From the NCBI RefSeq assembly GCF_011040495.1, contig NZ_CP049037.1, forward strand, positions 2,418,001-2,482,000: a stretch of 64,000 bases of DNA. The letters are read 5' to 3'. Source of the stretch: Pseudohalocynthiibacter aestuariivivens. GTDB lineage: Bacteria; Pseudomonadota; Alphaproteobacteria; Rhodobacterales; Rhodobacteraceae. The notes under the pieces are model-generated. The model searched no databases. It had not been told where the DNA came from and was given only the letters and a program-made list of their open reading frames with translations. A program made the position numbers and the translations under genes. This document shows, piece by piece, positions 1 to 9,738 of the stretch (position 1 is the first letter of the stretch; each line of letters begins with the position of its first letter).

Positions 1-530
1 CTAAGTGCGGGCACCGTCATCTTGATAGTGCCATCCTCGCCCGTCACTTCGGTAATCATCAAGCCGTTGTGATGTAGGGTAAACCGTTCGTTCGGCATGC
101 ACGGCACATCCAGCGTCAGTGCTACCATCGCTCCGGCAGCGGCTTCAGCACTCAGCACATAGTCACAGCCAAAAGCCGGAGTCGGCTCTTCGAGCGGCAT
201 TTTGGTGATCGGTTCCACTTCGGCAGAGGCCAGCGTGACTGGCTCACTCGGCAGGGCTGCCACATCAAGAATCGCATCAGGCGCTGTCGGCAGGGCCGAA
301 GTATGGGTGATCGCATTGATATCAAGCGCACTCGCTGCCTCTGCCAGATCGGCGACCGAAATCATTTCTTGTGCTTTTACATCTACTGGCGCTTCGGCGA
401 CCTTGGGCGCCTGCGGCACAGAGTGCGCCATGATCCGAGCTGAATTACCGTTGTTCTGAATGAAATGCCCAACCACCAGCGCGACTGCCAGTGTTCCGCA
501 TCCGATTGCCATCAGTTTGATCTTTGACAT
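1..530 (-). CDS. Exported or membrane-anchored protein of unknown function (3' end cut by window edge)
   Basis: A reading frame on the minus strand opens at the ATG at 528-530 and runs open to the window edge, giving at least 176 residues with no stop. The N-terminus is basic and then hydrophobic (MSKIKLMAIGCGTLAVALVV), which reads as a signal peptide or membrane anchor. An acidic, Ala/Pro-rich linker follows, and then a region with spaced cysteines (FGCDYV and VPCMPN). A GGGAG sequence 9 nt upstream supports the start. It lies downstream of secA in the same direction, 143 nt away, so it may be co-transcribed, but a possible hairpin at 600-616 separates them. I do not recognise the family. 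Its position next to secA is no proof of a role in secretion. Confidence 0.75.
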   Translation of the reverse strand, partial: MSKIKLMAIGCGTLAVALVVGHFIQNNGNSARIMAHSVPQAPKVAEAPVDVKAQEMISVADLAEAASALDINAITHTSALPTAPDAILDVAALPSEPVTLASAEVEPITKMPLEEPTPAFGCDYVLSAEAAAGAMVALTLDVPCMPNERFTLHHNGLMITEVTGEDGTIKMTVPAL

Positions 531-599
531 GCTCTGCACTCCCACACCGAGAATTTCGGTTACGGAAGAATACCTAGACACACAAAACGGCAGCCTTAT

Positions 600-616
600 G
601 ACCCCGGAGCGGAGTC
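600..616 (-). terminator. Weak hairpin after secA
   Basis: Arms GACCCCG and CGGAGTC flank a 3-nt loop, giving seven pairs with one wobble on the minus strand. There is no T-run after it on the minus strand, so it is at best a weak or processing-type 3' structure between secA and the next minus-strand gene. Confidence 0.25.
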
Positions 617-673
617 ATTTAGGCCAGAATACGGCGTTTACGGCTGATTTTAGTCAGATTGGATCGGCAGACG

Positions 674-3382
674 TTATGCCAGCCGACCATGACAATGTTT
701 GAATTTTTTACCCGACCCACAGGGGCACATGGCGTTTCGACCGGGGTTGCCCCATGTCGTGGGATCGTTTTCATCAAACCCCGGCGCGGCGTCTTCCGAC
801 ACTTGCTGGGCTTCCTCGGATGTCTCTGCGGCATCGGTCTGGGCCTCTAGCGCAGCCTGCTGCTGGGCCATCTGGTCCATGATCGCCTTGCGGTCCTCTT
901 CGGACATGGGGCGCACCTGCGACAGTTGCTGAGTCACCGTCTGGCGCAAGCTGTCGAGCATCGTCTCGAACAACTGGAACGCCTCGTTCTTGTATTCGTT
1001 CAGAGGATCGCGTTGCGCATACCCACGAAAGCCAACGACGCTGCGCAAATGCTCTAGCGTCAGCAGATGCTCACGCCAGTTGCTGTCGATGGTTTGCAGC
1101 AGGATCTGTTTTTCTACCAGCCGCATGTTGGTCGGGCCGAACTGAGATGCCTTTTGCGCCATCATCTCGTTCGCGGCCTTCTCAATCCGCTCAGATATGT
1201 CTTCGTCGTCGACACCTTCTTCGTCGGCCCAGGCCTGCACCGGCAGATCCATATTCAGCTGTTCAACCAATGCGGCATGCAGCCCGGTCATATCCCACTG
1301 CTCGGCATAGGACTTTGGCGGCATGTACTGATCTACCAGATCATCGATCACCTCGCCGCGCATGTCCTTTACGATGTCGGACAGGTCGGCAGCGCGCATG
1401 ATATCGAGCCGTTGCTTAAAGATCACCTTGCGCTGCTCATTCATCACATCGTCGAATTTCAACAGCTGCTTGCGGATGTCAAAGTTGCGGCCCTCGACTT
1501 TGGCCTGTGCGCGTTCCAGTGATTTGTTCACCCAAGGGTGAATGATCGCCTCATCCTCTTTCATACCCAGACCCGACAGCACCTTTTCCAGCCGTTCGGA
1601 ACCGAAAATGCGCATCAGATCGTCGTCGAGCGACAAGAAGAACGCCGATTTACCCGGATCACCCTGACGGCCTGACCGGCCGCGCAGCTGGTTATCGATC
1701 CTGCGGCTTTCGTGCCGTTCGGTGGCCAACACAAACAGCCCGCCCGCTTCTATCACGGCTTGCTCGTCAGCAGTATGCCCGGCCTCAATTTTGGCACGGA
1801 TTGCATCTGCATCACCGTCCGGATCGGCAGCAATCGCTTCCAGCACCTTCATTTCGAAGTTACCGCCCAGTTTGATATCGGTGCCGCGCCCGGCCATGTT
1901 GGTCGCAATGGTCACTGCGCCCAGCTTGCCTGCGTCACCGACGATCTGCGCCTCTTGTTCGTGTTGGCGCGCATTCAGGACGTTGTGCGGCACATTCGCT
2001 TCCGTCAACATCTGGCTGAGCAATTCGGATTTCTCGATGGATGTGGTGCCGACCAAGGTCGGCTGACCTTTTTCCTGCGCCTTCTCGATTGCCTTGATCA
2101 CCGCTTTGTACTTCTCCGCAGTGGTCCGGTAGACGGCATCATCCTTGTCGATCCGCGCGATGGGCTTGTTTGTGGGCACTTCGACAACGCCAAGGCCATA
2201 AATCTCGGCAAATTCCTCGGCCTCTGTCGCGGCGGTCCCGGTCATGCCGGCCAGCTTGTCATAAAGTCGGAAATAGTTCTGGAACGTCACCTGTGCCAGC
2301 GTCACGTTCTCGGGCTTGATATCGCAGCCCTCTTTGGCCTCGATCGCCTGATGCAACCCATCAGACAGACGCCGCCCGGACATCATCCGCCCGGTAAATT
2401 CGTCGATCAGCACCACTTCGTTATCTCGAACGATATAGTCCTTGTCCTTGGTGAACATTTTGTGCGCACGCAGGCCCTGATTGACGTGGTGCACGATGGT
2501 CGTGCTCTCGGGATCATAGAGCGATTGATCCTCGGGCAGAATTTCGCGCTCGACGAGCAGCTTTTCCAGATACTCGTTACCCTCGTCGGTGAATGTCACG
2601 TTGCGCGATTTTTCGTCCAGCGAAAAATGTGAGTCATCCAGTTCGGGGATCAGCGCATCAACCGCGATATATAGCGTGCTGCGATCCTGCGCCGGTCCCG
2701 AAATGATCAGGGGTGTGCGCGCCTCGTCAATCAGGATCGAGTCCACTTCGTCCACGATGGCAAAGTTGTGGCCGCGCTGGCTCATGTCATCCAGATCGGA
2801 CTTCATGTTGTCGCGCAGGTAATCGAATCCCAGTTCATTGTTGGTGGCATAGGTCACGTCACAGGCATAGGCCGCCGTTTTGTCAGCATTGGCCTGATCG
2901 GGATGGACGACACCGGTGGTCATACCCAACGCACCAAAGACGTTGCTCATCCATTCAGCGTCGCGCTTGGCCAGATAATCGTTGACCGTAACGATATGCA
3001 CGCCCTTGCCAGTCAGCGCATTCAGATAGGCTGGGAATGTCGCCACAAGGGTCTTGCCCTCGCCGGTCTTCATCTCGGAAATGTTGCCTTGGTGCAGGAA
3101 AATGCCGCCCATCAACTGCACATCAAACGCCCGCAGCCCCAACGCGCGCCGCGCCGCCTCTCGGCAGTTCGCAAACGCCTCGGGTAGCAACGCCTCCAGC
3201 GTCTCGCCACCCAGCGCCCGTTTGCGCAGTTCTGCAGTTTTCTCGATCAGCCCGTCATCGCTCAGCTGTTCAATCTCGGGTTCCAGCGCGTTGATCTTCT
3301 CGACCAGCGGGCGCGTCGCCTTAACCTTGCGGTCATTCGGCGTTCCGAAAACCTTGCGCGCAACCGTTCCTAAACCCAGCAT
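674..3382 (-). CDS. secA: Protein translocase subunit SecA
   Basis: SecA is the ATPase motor that drives unfolded preproteins through SecYEG at the inner membrane. The 902-residue product is full length. The Walker A loop (MKTGEGKT) is at residues 104-111 and the DEVD box at 211-214. The second ATPase domain carries [10 protein letters not shown] and the motif [10 protein letters not shown]. The C-terminal tail ends in a zinc-binding motif, Cys886-x-Cys888-x8-Cys897-His898, the site that contacts SecB; secB itself lies in this window at 56.5-57.0 kb. The gene is divergent from a periplasmic foldase gene whose substrate class is delivered by SecA. The start [13 protein letters not shown] fits the family. 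Confidence 0.98.
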   Translation of the reverse strand: MLGLGTVARKVFGTPNDRKVKATRPLVEKINALEPEIEQLSDDGLIEKTAELRKRALGGETLEALLPEAFANCREAARRALGLRAFDVQLMGGIFLHQGNISEMKTGEGKTLVATFPAYLNALTGKGVHIVTVNDYLAKRDAEWMSNVFGALGMTTGVVHPDQANADKTAAYACDVTYATNNELGFDYLRDNMKSDLDDMSQRGHNFAIVDEVDSILIDEARTPLIISGPAQDRSTLYIAVDALIPELDDSHFSLDEKSRNVTFTDEGNEYLEKLLVEREILPEDQSLYDPESTTIVHHVNQGLRAHKMFTKDKDYIVRDNEVVLIDEFTGRMMSGRRLSDGLHQAIEAKEGCDIKPENVTLAQVTFQNYFRLYDKLAGMTGTAATEAEEFAEIYGLGVVEVPTNKPIARIDKDDAVYRTTAEKYKAVIKAIEKAQEKGQPTLVGTTSIEKSELLSQMLTEANVPHNVLNARQHEQEAQIVGDAGKLGAVTIATNMAGRGTDIKLGGNFEMKVLEAIAADPDGDADAIRAKIEAGHTADEQAVIEAGGLFVLATERHESRRIDNQLRGRSGRQGDPGKSAFFLSLDDDLMRIFGSERLEKVLSGLGMKEDEAIIHPWVNKSLERAQAKVEGRNFDIRKQLLKFDDVMNEQRKVIFKQRLDIMRAADLSDIVKDMRGEVIDDLVDQYMPPKSYAEQWDMTGLHAALVEQLNMDLPVQAWADEEGVDDEDISERIEKAANEMMAQKASQFGPTNMRLVEKQILLQTIDSNWREHLLTLEHLRSVVGFRGYAQRDPLNEYKNEAFQLFETMLDSLRQTVTQQLSQVRPMSEEDRKAIMDQMAQQQAALEAQTDAAETSEEAQQVSEDAAPGFDENDPTTWGNPGRNAMCPCGSGKKFKHCHGRLA

Positions 3383-3427
3383 ATTCTATCCGTTCGGCTG
3401 TTTTAACATCTTGTGAATGGCAATGAC

Positions 3428-3456
3428 TTGCCCCGTTTCCAATGCGGCCCTACAAC
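3428..3456 (+). promoter_or_regulatory. Candidate promoter for the parvulin-argJ-mutT run
   Basis: A TTGCCC -35 element and a TACAAC -10 element are separated by exactly 17 nt. This sits in the secA/parvulin divergent gap and points toward the parvulin gene, leaving a leader of about 110 nt. The call rests on spacing and similarity only. Confidence 0.45.
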
Positions 3457-3574
3457 GTGGCCAATAGCAGCGGGAATGCCTTGAACATAAGGCGATGTAA
3501 GGGCCTGCTGGCAGAGTGTCAACGTCGCGTGCCCATGCGACCCAAGTGCCATACACGGCAAAGGAATACCCGTA

Positions 3575-4444
3575 ATGTTCAACCGCCTCCAAGCAACCGT
3601 CGTCGCAACCCTGTTGGCTGCCGTATCTCTGGCACCACCCGCGTGGGCCGATGACGCGGCAGAGGGCGCACCGACAGCCGATACCGTGGTTGCGACCGTC
3701 GACGGAACCGAGATCACGCTGGGGCATATGATCGCCCTGCGCGCAGGCCTGCCAGAGCAGTTTTCGCAGCTTCCAGCCGAAGTTCTGTACAAGGGAATTC
3801 TGGATCAACTGGTACAACAGACACTGTTACAGCAGAATATGACCGCCGATATGTCCAAGGCGGGCCAACTTGCGTTGGAAAACGAGGCGCGCGCCGTCGC
3901 GGCGAGCGAAGAGATCGCGCGCATCACTGGCGTCGCGCTGACCGACGCCGCGCTCAAGGCCGCCTTTGATGAAAAATATCTGAACATGCCGGAAGAGACT
4001 GAATACAAGGCCGCGCATATCCTCGTCGAGACCGAAGAAGAAGCCAAGGCGCTGGTGACTGAATTGAATGATGGCGGTGACTTTGCCGCATTGGCAAAGG
4101 AACATTCCACCGGCCCATCTGGCCCCAGCGGCGGAGAACTGGGCTGGTTTGCTCCCGGCATGATGGTCGAGCCGTTTCAGGATGCCGTCGAGCAATTGGA
4201 AGCAGGTGGCATTTCCGACCCGGTACAGACGCAATTCGGCTGGCATGTGATCCTGCTGTCCGAGACCCGGACCAAAGCCCGCCCCGACATGGAAGAAGTC
4301 CGCCCAGAGCTGGAAGAAGAACTGCGTCAGGCGGCGATGACAGCCCATATCGAACAACTGCTCACGAGTGCAAAGATAGACCGCACGACGGGCGATGCGC
4401 TGGACCCCGCCACATTGAATCAATTTGACCTGCTGGAAGAGTAA
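3575..4444 (+). CDS. Periplasmic peptidyl-prolyl cis-trans isomerase, parvulin type
   Basis: The 289-residue product begins with a signal peptide ending near residue 26 (PAWADD), so it acts in the periplasm. A helical SurA/PrsA-like N-terminal part runs to about residue 138. The parvulin domain follows (about 140-230), with the landmarks AAHILVETEEEA, GGDFAALAKEHS, GGELGWF and FGWHVILL. Such proteins catalyse proline isomerisation and assist folding of secreted and outer-membrane proteins. AAGGAA 10 nt upstream of the ATG supports the start. Only 5 nt separate its stop from the argJ start, so the two are probably co-transcribed. Whether it is the SurA of this organism cannot be settled from sequence alone. 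Confidence 0.9.
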   Translation: MFNRLQATVVATLLAAVSLAPPAWADDAAEGAPTADTVVATVDGTEITLGHMIALRAGLPEQFSQLPAEVLYKGILDQLVQQTLLQQNMTADMSKAGQLALENEARAVAASEEIARITGVALTDAALKAAFDEKYLNMPEETEYKAAHILVETEEEAKALVTELNDGGDFAALAKEHSTGPSGPSGGELGWFAPGMMVEPFQDAVEQLEAGGISDPVQTQFGWHVILLSETRTKARPDMEEVRPELEEELRQAAMTAHIEQLLTSAKIDRTTGDALDPATLNQFDLLEE

Positions 4445-4449
4445 CGACT

Positions 4450-5679
4450 TTGGCCAAGATTACATCTGTCTCACCGCTGGCCCCTGCGGGCTTTCCTGAT
4501 CTGCCTGTGATTGATGGCGTCCGTTTCTCGACGGTGGCCGCTGGGGTCCGCTATGCCGGGCGGACAGATGTCATGCTGGCCGACCTCGCCCCCGGCACCA
4601 CGGTTGCCGGGGCGTTTACCCGGTCGGCCACGCGCGCGGCTCCTGTGCTGGATTGTCAGGCCAAGATCGGCACACATAGCGACGCTGGCGCCGCGATCAT
4701 CGTGAATTCGGGTAACGCCAATGCGTTTACCGGACGCAACGGGATTGATGCCACCCGCGCCGTCACCACCGCCGTTGCCGCTGCTCTGGACCTGCCTGAA
4801 ACGCGCGTTTTCTCCTCTTCGACCGGAGTGATCGGTGAGCCGCTGCCACACGGACGCATCACCGCCAAACTCGAAGAACTGAAGGACACGCTGGCCTCCG
4901 ACGGGATTGAAGCCGCAGCTAAGGCGATTATGACAACCGATACCTTTCCCAAGGGGTCAGCGACCGATGTAACAATCAACGGGAAAACGATCCATATCGC
5001 TGGCATTGCCAAGGGGTCAGGCATGATCGCGCCCGATATGGCGACAATGCTGGTCTATATATTTACGGACGCCAAGGCCGATCTGTCGGTTTTGCAATCG
5101 ATGGTATCCGCGCTGAACGCCAAAACCTTCAACTGCATCACCGTCGACAGCGATACATCGACTTCTGATACGCTGCTGGTGGCGGCGACAGGTGCATCGG
5201 GCATCGAAGTCACGGAGGATTCAGTCGGTTTCATGGAAGGGCTGCGGCGTGTCATGCTTGATCTGGCGCATCAGGTCGTGCGCGATGGTGAGGGTGCCAC
5301 GAAATTCGTCGAGGTGTCTGTGACAGGCGCGCACAGTGATGATGAGGCGCATGTCCACGCCAAGTCCATCGCCAATTCGCCCTTGGTCAAAACCGCCATC
5401 GCGGGCGAAGATCCGAACTGGGGTCGTGTCGTCATGGCCATCGGCAAATCCGGTGCCCGCGCAGACCGCGATGCCCTGTCCATTTGGTTCGGTCCCATTC
5501 TGGTGGCTGACAAGGGCTGGATCAGTCCCGACTATTCCGAAGAAGAAGCCGCGAAATACATGAAGAATCAGAACTTAGTGATTCATGTCGATCTCGGGCT
5601 TGGCGGAGGCACTGCGCGGGTTTGGACCTGCGATCTGACCCACGCGTATATCGAAATCAATGCAGATTACCGATCATGA
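4450..5679 (+). CDS. argJ: Bifunctional glutamate N-acetyltransferase / amino-acid acetyltransferase ArgJ
   Basis: ArgJ recycles the acetyl group from N-acetylornithine to glutamate and, in bifunctional forms, also acetylates glutamate from acetyl-CoA, in arginine biosynthesis. The proenzyme (409 residues) cleaves itself at Ala198-Thr199 within the conserved GMIAPDMATML, and the threonine becomes the nucleophile. Other family landmarks are NSGNANAFTG and EDPNWGR. The predicted start is TTG, five bases after the upstream stop. The next residues (AKITSVSPLAP) match the usual ArgJ N-terminus, so I keep it despite the rare codon. argG, a later step of the same pathway, is at 30.6 kb. Confidence 0.96.
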   Translation: MAKITSVSPLAPAGFPDLPVIDGVRFSTVAAGVRYAGRTDVMLADLAPGTTVAGAFTRSATRAAPVLDCQAKIGTHSDAGAAIIVNSGNANAFTGRNGIDATRAVTTAVAAALDLPETRVFSSSTGVIGEPLPHGRITAKLEELKDTLASDGIEAAAKAIMTTDTFPKGSATDVTINGKTIHIAGIAKGSGMIAPDMATMLVYIFTDAKADLSVLQSMVSALNAKTFNCITVDSDTSTSDTLLVAATGASGIEVTEDSVGFMEGLRRVMLDLAHQVVRDGEGATKFVEVSVTGAHSDDEAHVHAKSIANSPLVKTAIAGEDPNWGRVVMAIGKSGARADRDALSIWFGPILVADKGWISPDYSEEEAAKYMKNQNLVIHVDLGLGGGTARVWTCDLTHAYIEINADYRS

Positions 5680-5701
5680 TGCCGGTGCTGATGGCCTGCC
5701 C

Positions 5702-6100
5702 ATGAAAACTGTCCTCGTCTCTGCCGTCGCTCTGATTGATGTCGATGGGCGTGTTCTTTTGGCGCAACGCCCCAAAGGAAAGTCCATGGCCGGACTGTGG
5801 GAGTTTCCGGGCGGCAAGGTCGAGTCCGGTGAAACGCCAGAGGTCGCCCTCATCCGCGAATTGCAAGAGGAGCTGGGCATAGACACTTGGGCCAGCTGTC
5901 TGGCCCCGCTGACCTTTGCAAGCCACAGCTATGATGATTTTCACCTGTTGATGCCGCTCTTTGCCTGTCGAAAGTGGCAAGGCATACCTCAAAGCCGAGA
6001 AGATCAGGCATTGAAATGGGTTCGTGCGAGCGAATTGCGGAACTATCCGATGCCGCCCGCGGACATACCTCTGGTACCGATTCTACGCGATTGGCTCTAA
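5702..6100 (+). CDS. mutT: 8-oxo-dGTP diphosphatase, MutT type (Nudix)
   Basis: The 132-residue Nudix hydrolase carries a complete box, GGKVESGETPEVALIRELQE followed by ELG, at about residues 37-59. Together with LLAQRPKGKSMAGLWEFPGG this is typical of MutT, which hydrolyses oxidised dGTP so that it is not built into DNA. The C-terminal part (HSYDDFHLLMPLFAC, LKWV) also fits. I use the ATG at 5702. An in-frame ATG at 5660, which would overlap argJ by 20 nt, adds 14 residues with little family likeness. Neither start has a strong ribosome binding site, which suggests coupling to argJ translation. Confidence 0.9.
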   Translation: MKTVLVSAVALIDVDGRVLLAQRPKGKSMAGLWEFPGGKVESGETPEVALIRELQEELGIDTWASCLAPLTFASHSYDDFHLLMPLFACRKWQGIPQSREDQALKWVRASELRNYPMPPADIPLVPILRDWL

Positions 6101-6182
6101 TTTCATGCATAAATCGGCACCGCACCGCCGAAGTCACTTGTTTGCTATCGCTTAATTTTACTTTCTGTTTGGTCAGATTAAG

Positions 6183-6188
6183 CTATAA
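6183..6188 (+). promoter_or_regulatory. Candidate -10 box (TATAAT) for the small gene
   Basis: A perfect TATAAT lies 85 nt upstream of the 45-codon gene in a locally AT-rich gap. No good -35 element sits at 16-18 nt, so this is a weak call. Confidence 0.3.
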
Positions 6189-6273
6189 TTAACATTGGGT
6201 CTGTTAGAACTATGCCATCGGGCGTAGTTGTTTAAAATTTTATACGTCGCGTCAATATCTGGGGGGATATGAC

Positions 6274-6411
6274 ATGCTGCAAACAATTAGACTTGGTAGT
6301 TGCGTTCTGGTGCAGGGTATTTTTGTGCGTCTACTGCCCGACGGTCGCGTTCAGGTTCGCGATGGCGATCGGCTCTTTGCCGGACAACCCGTGTCCAAGG
6401 TCGCTGCCTGA
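6274..6411 (+). CDS. Small protein of unknown function, 45 residues
   Basis: An ATG at 6274 opens 45 codons ending in TGA at 6409-6411. The product starts MLQTIRLGSCVLVQGIFVRL and ends in a charged stretch (PDGRVQVRDGDRLFAGQPV). Three things support it: a strong GGGGGGA ribosome binding site 7 nt upstream, ordinary codon use for the region, and a clear intrinsic terminator 25 nt after the stop. The sequence alternates hydrophobic and polar residues and looks like a small beta-rich domain. It has no signal peptide or membrane segment. It sits alone between mutT and the convergent infB. I recall similar short proteins in roseobacters but cannot name a family or function. Confidence 0.65.
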   Translation: MLQTIRLGSCVLVQGIFVRLLPDGRVQVRDGDRLFAGQPVSKVAA

Positions 6412-6435
6412 ATTATCAACCATTCCACAACGCGT

Positions 6436-6469
6436 AAAAGGGGCAGACCATTGGTCGTGTCCCTTTTTT
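6436..6469 (+). terminator. Rho-independent terminator of the small gene
   Basis: Arm AAAAGGGGC pairs with G-TCCCTTTT around an inner GACC/GGTC helix with loop ATT, and a run of six T follows (6464-6469). It lies 25 nt after the stop codon at 6411 and would also separate this transcript from convergent infB. Confidence 0.75.
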
Positions 6470-6582
6470 GTGTTTGCCGTCCCGTACCGGCCAAGAAATA
6501 CAGCACGCTTAAAATCAATGGGGCGCAGCCATCAGCCACGCCCCATATGTTATTTTCCGTTCCAGCGAACCGGCAGATCGCC

Positions 6583-9087
6583 TTAGTCGAGTGAACGCTC
6601 CACCTCTTCGCGCTCGAAAATCTCGATCACGTCATTCGGGCGGATATCTTCATAGTTCTCAAAGGCCATGCCGCATTCCTGACCCGATTGCACTTCGGCA
6701 ACTTCGTCTTTGAAACGCTTCAGAGTCTTTAGCGTACCTTCGTGGATCACCACGTCGTCGCGCAACAGACGCACACCGGCGGACCGGCGCGCAACGCCCT
6801 CTGTCACCAGACAGCCTGCAACACGGCCAACACCGGTGACCTTGAACACTTCTTTGATCTGCGCGTATCCGATGAACTTCTCGCGGATCTCTGCACCAAG
6901 CAGACCGGATGCGGCCGCCTTCACATCGTCGACCAGATCGTAGATCACCGAGTAATAGCGGATTTCAACGCCTTTTTGGTTCGCGCTCTGGCGTGCCGGC
7001 GCATTGGCCCGCACGTTGAAACCAAAGACCGGCGCGCCCGAGGCTTCGGCCAGACCGATATCGCTTTCGGTGATGGCGCCGACGCCCGAATGCAGCACGC
7101 GCACGCGGACCTCTTCGTTACCGATCTTCTCCATCGCCTGAACGATAGCCTCGGCAGAGCCCTGTACGTCAGCCTTCACCAGAATTGGCATCTCTGCCAT
7201 ATTCTCGCTGTCCTTGGCCTGTGACATCAGTTGTTCCAGTGTCACGGCCGCGCCAGCAGCGGCACGTTTTTCCTTGGCTGCCTTCTCGCGATACTCCGCG
7301 ATTTCGCGCGCCTGTGCTTCGGATTTGACGACGTTCAGAACATCGCCCGCCTCTGGTGTGCCATTCAGGCCCAGAACTTCGACCGGGACAGAAGGACCCG
7401 CCTCTTGCACGCGCGCACCATGATCGTCGATCAGCGCACGAACCTTGCCGTACTGTTCGCCAACGACAAAGATATCACCCTGACGCAGCGTGCCCTTTTG
7501 CACCAGAACGGTTGCAACAGGACCGCGACCCACATCAAGTTGTGCCTCGATCACCGCGCCTTCGGCAGCACGATTCGGGTTCGCCTTCAGTTCGAGGATC
7601 TCGGACTGAAGCGCAATCGCCTCGAGCAGTTCATCCAGCCCCTGACCCGTGGTCGCGCTGACTTCGACATCCTGCACATCGCCTGACATCGCCTCAACGA
7701 CGACCTCGTGCTGCAACAGATCGGTGCGGACCTTCTGCGCGTTCGCAGCAGGCTTGTCGATCTTGTTGATCGCCACGATCATCGGCACTTTGGCGGCCTT
7801 GGCGTGGTTGATCGCCTCGACTGTCTGCGGCATGACCGCATCATCTGCGGCCACAACCAGCACGACAATATCCGTCACCTGCGCACCGCGGGCCCGCATC
7901 GACGTGAACGCCGCGTGGCCGGGTGTATCTAGAAACGACAGAATTGCGCCGCTGTCAGTTTTGACCTGATAGGCACCAATATGCTGCGTGATGCCGCCTG
8001 CCTCGCCTGCGACAACCTTGGCGTCGCGGATAGCGTCCAGAAGCGACGTCTTGCCGTGGTCGACGTGACCCATGATGGTGATCACCGGCGGACGCGGCAG
8101 CAGGTCTTCTTCTTTGTCCTCAACGGTGGCGATCACATCCTCGACGTCCGCATCCGAGACGCGCACGACGCGGTGGCCGAATTCCTCGATGATCAGTTCA
8201 GCGGTATCGGCATCAATCGCTTCGTTCTGCGTGACCATCATGCCGTTGTTCATCAGCGACTTGACCACATCACCGACGCGCTCGGCCATCCGCACGGCCA
8301 GTTCTGACACGGCGATGGTTTCGGGCAGTTGCACGTCACGAACAATCTTTTCACGCTCTTGCGTACCGCCCATGGCCTTCTGACGCGCGCGCTCTTGCTT
8401 GCGCTTCATCGCTGCCATTGATTTCTGGCGACCACCTTCGCCACCAGACAGCGCCTGATTCAGCGTCAGTTTGCCCGATCGGCGGTTGTCGCCTCCCATG
8501 CCTTTGCCCTTTGCGGGGCGCTGGTCACGGTCACGGTCCTGCTGTTTACGCGCTGGCGTAGCGGCGGGACGGTTCTGCGGGGCACCACGGCCTGTCGGGG
8601 CGTCTTCGCTCGGGGGCGTCGGCGCAGGGGCAGCGGCAGCCTGCTTGGCCTGCTCCGCTTCGCGCTTAACGCGCTCCTCTTCCTCTGCCTTGGCTTTCAG
8701 CGCCTCTTCACGTTCCTGCTCGGCACGTTCTTTGGCTTCAGCCTCTTCGCGGCGGCGCTCGCGCTCTTCGGCACGGGCTTTTTCCTCGGCTTCACGCTTG
8801 GCTGCCTCATCGGATTCGCGTGCCTTGGCCGCAGCCAATGCCTTCATCCGGCGATCAAGCTCGGCATCCGAAATGCCTGCGGGACGTTTTGATGGATCAC
8901 CCGCGGGCGCGGGTTTGGCCGTACCGGTTGCGCCGGGCGCGGCACCAGGTTTGGGCACCACAACGCGCTTGCGCTTGGTTTCCACCACGACGTTCTTGGT
9001 CCGGCCATGGCTGAAGCTCTGCTTCACGTTCCCCGCACGGGGACCGCCACGCACACCCAAAGTTTTCTTTCCGTCGTTGTCGCTCAT
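6583..9087 (-). CDS. infB: Translation initiation factor IF-2
   Basis: IF-2 is the GTPase that brings initiator tRNA to the 30S subunit and promotes 50S joining. The product has 834 residues. An N-terminal region carries a long charged Glu/Arg/Lys/Ala stretch (about 74-150) that should form an extended helix, followed by a Pro/Ala/Gly-rich linker. The GTPase domain has G1 GHVDHGKT at 340-347, G3 DTPGH and G4 NKID, and is followed by IF-2 domains 2-4. The N-terminus [15 protein letters not shown] is typical of alphaproteobacteria. Its start overlaps the ylxR-like stop by 4 nt, so it is translated as the last gene of rimP-nusA-ylxR-infB. Confidence 0.98.
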   Translation of the reverse strand: MSDNDGKKTLGVRGGPRAGNVKQSFSHGRTKNVVVETKRKRVVVPKPGAAPGATGTAKPAPAGDPSKRPAGISDAELDRRMKALAAAKARESDEAAKREAEEKARAEERERRREEAEAKERAEQEREEALKAKAEEEERVKREAEQAKQAAAAPAPTPPSEDAPTGRGAPQNRPAATPARKQQDRDRDQRPAKGKGMGGDNRRSGKLTLNQALSGGEGGRQKSMAAMKRKQERARQKAMGGTQEREKIVRDVQLPETIAVSELAVRMAERVGDVVKSLMNNGMMVTQNEAIDADTAELIIEEFGHRVVRVSDADVEDVIATVEDKEEDLLPRPPVITIMGHVDHGKTSLLDAIRDAKVVAGEAGGITQHIGAYQVKTDSGAILSFLDTPGHAAFTSMRARGAQVTDIVVLVVAADDAVMPQTVEAINHAKAAKVPMIVAINKIDKPAANAQKVRTDLLQHEVVVEAMSGDVQDVEVSATTGQGLDELLEAIALQSEILELKANPNRAAEGAVIEAQLDVGRGPVATVLVQKGTLRQGDIFVVGEQYGKVRALIDDHGARVQEAGPSVPVEVLGLNGTPEAGDVLNVVKSEAQAREIAEYREKAAKEKRAAAGAAVTLEQLMSQAKDSENMAEMPILVKADVQGSAEAIVQAMEKIGNEEVRVRVLHSGVGAITESDIGLAEASGAPVFGFNVRANAPARQSANQKGVEIRYYSVIYDLVDDVKAAASGLLGAEIREKFIGYAQIKEVFKVTGVGRVAGCLVTEGVARRSAGVRLLRDDVVIHEGTLKTLKRFKDEVAEVQSGQECGMAFENYEDIRPNDVIEIFEREEVERSLD

Positions 9088-9716
9088 CTGGTCTTCTTTC
9101 CTTTCCGATGGCCGCTGCCATCGTCCGAGACGCGCAGGCCTTTCAGCCTTGCCGCCTCCTCTACAACACGTTGCGACAAACCACCAGCATGCAGTGCCGC
9201 ATGAATCGTGGTTTGGCGCCCAAAGGCCTGACCCAGCTCGTCCGCCGTCAGCCAGCCAATGAAAGAGCCGCCATAAGGCGTGCTCAGCTTTGATTTTCCG
9301 CGCTCGGACCCGTCGCTGGCCTGAATCAGCACTTCGGCCTCATCCTTGGCCAGCCAATCCTTGACTTTTTCATAGCCTGAAACCGCATGACCGCCCTTGC
9401 GCGCCAAGCTAATCAGGTCAATCACACGCCGCGCCAGCATCCCTTCGACCAACGCTGGCAGACCGTCGGGTACAGTAACCGCAGAACGCGCCGCACGGGC
9501 AAAGAGACCCTTGGTCGCCGCTTTTTCCAGCGCCGCAGGATCGGACGCGACCCAGATACCACGACCCGGCAGCTTGTGTGCCAGATCAGGCACAATGCCG
9601 CCGTTAGGGTCAACGACAAAACGCAAAAGCCCATGCTTTGGCTGCACCTCACCCGTGGCGATGCATTTACGCTCTGGACCTTCACTTCGGTCTTTGGGTT
9701 GCCCGGCGCGCCCCAT
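9084..9716 (-). CDS. YlxR-type RNA-binding protein (DUF448 plus L7Ae-like C-terminal domain)
   Basis: The 210-residue product begins with a DUF448/YlxR domain ([26 protein letters not shown]) in the first 60 or so residues. A longer basic C-terminal half follows, as in alphaproteobacterial versions that add an L7Ae-like domain. It lies between nusA and infB, its usual place, and probably binds RNA in connection with transcription-translation coupling. I chose the ATG at 9716, 22 nt after the nusA stop. A longer frame would overlap nusA and adds an unrelated Arg/Pro-rich N-terminus. The stop overlaps the infB start by 4 nt. Confidence 0.85.
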   Translation of the reverse strand: MGRAGQPKDRSEGPERKCIATGEVQPKHGLLRFVVDPNGGIVPDLAHKLPGRGIWVASDPAALEKAATKGLFARAARSAVTVPDGLPALVEGMLARRVIDLISLARKGGHAVSGYEKVKDWLAKDEAEVLIQASDGSERGKSKLSTPYGGSFIGWLTADELGQAFGRQTTIHAALHAGGLSQRVVEEAARLKGLRVSDDGSGHRKGKKTR

Positions 9717-9738
9717 CAGGTTCAATCGAGGCCTGAGA

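Noticed and set aside
1712..2632. A 306-codon open frame on the plus strand
   Set aside because: It is antisense to secA and has no recognisable domain or ribosome binding site.
8471..9262. A Ser/Ala/Arg-rich 263-codon plus-strand frame
   Set aside because: It is antisense to the repetitive charged region of IF-2; low-complexity shadow.
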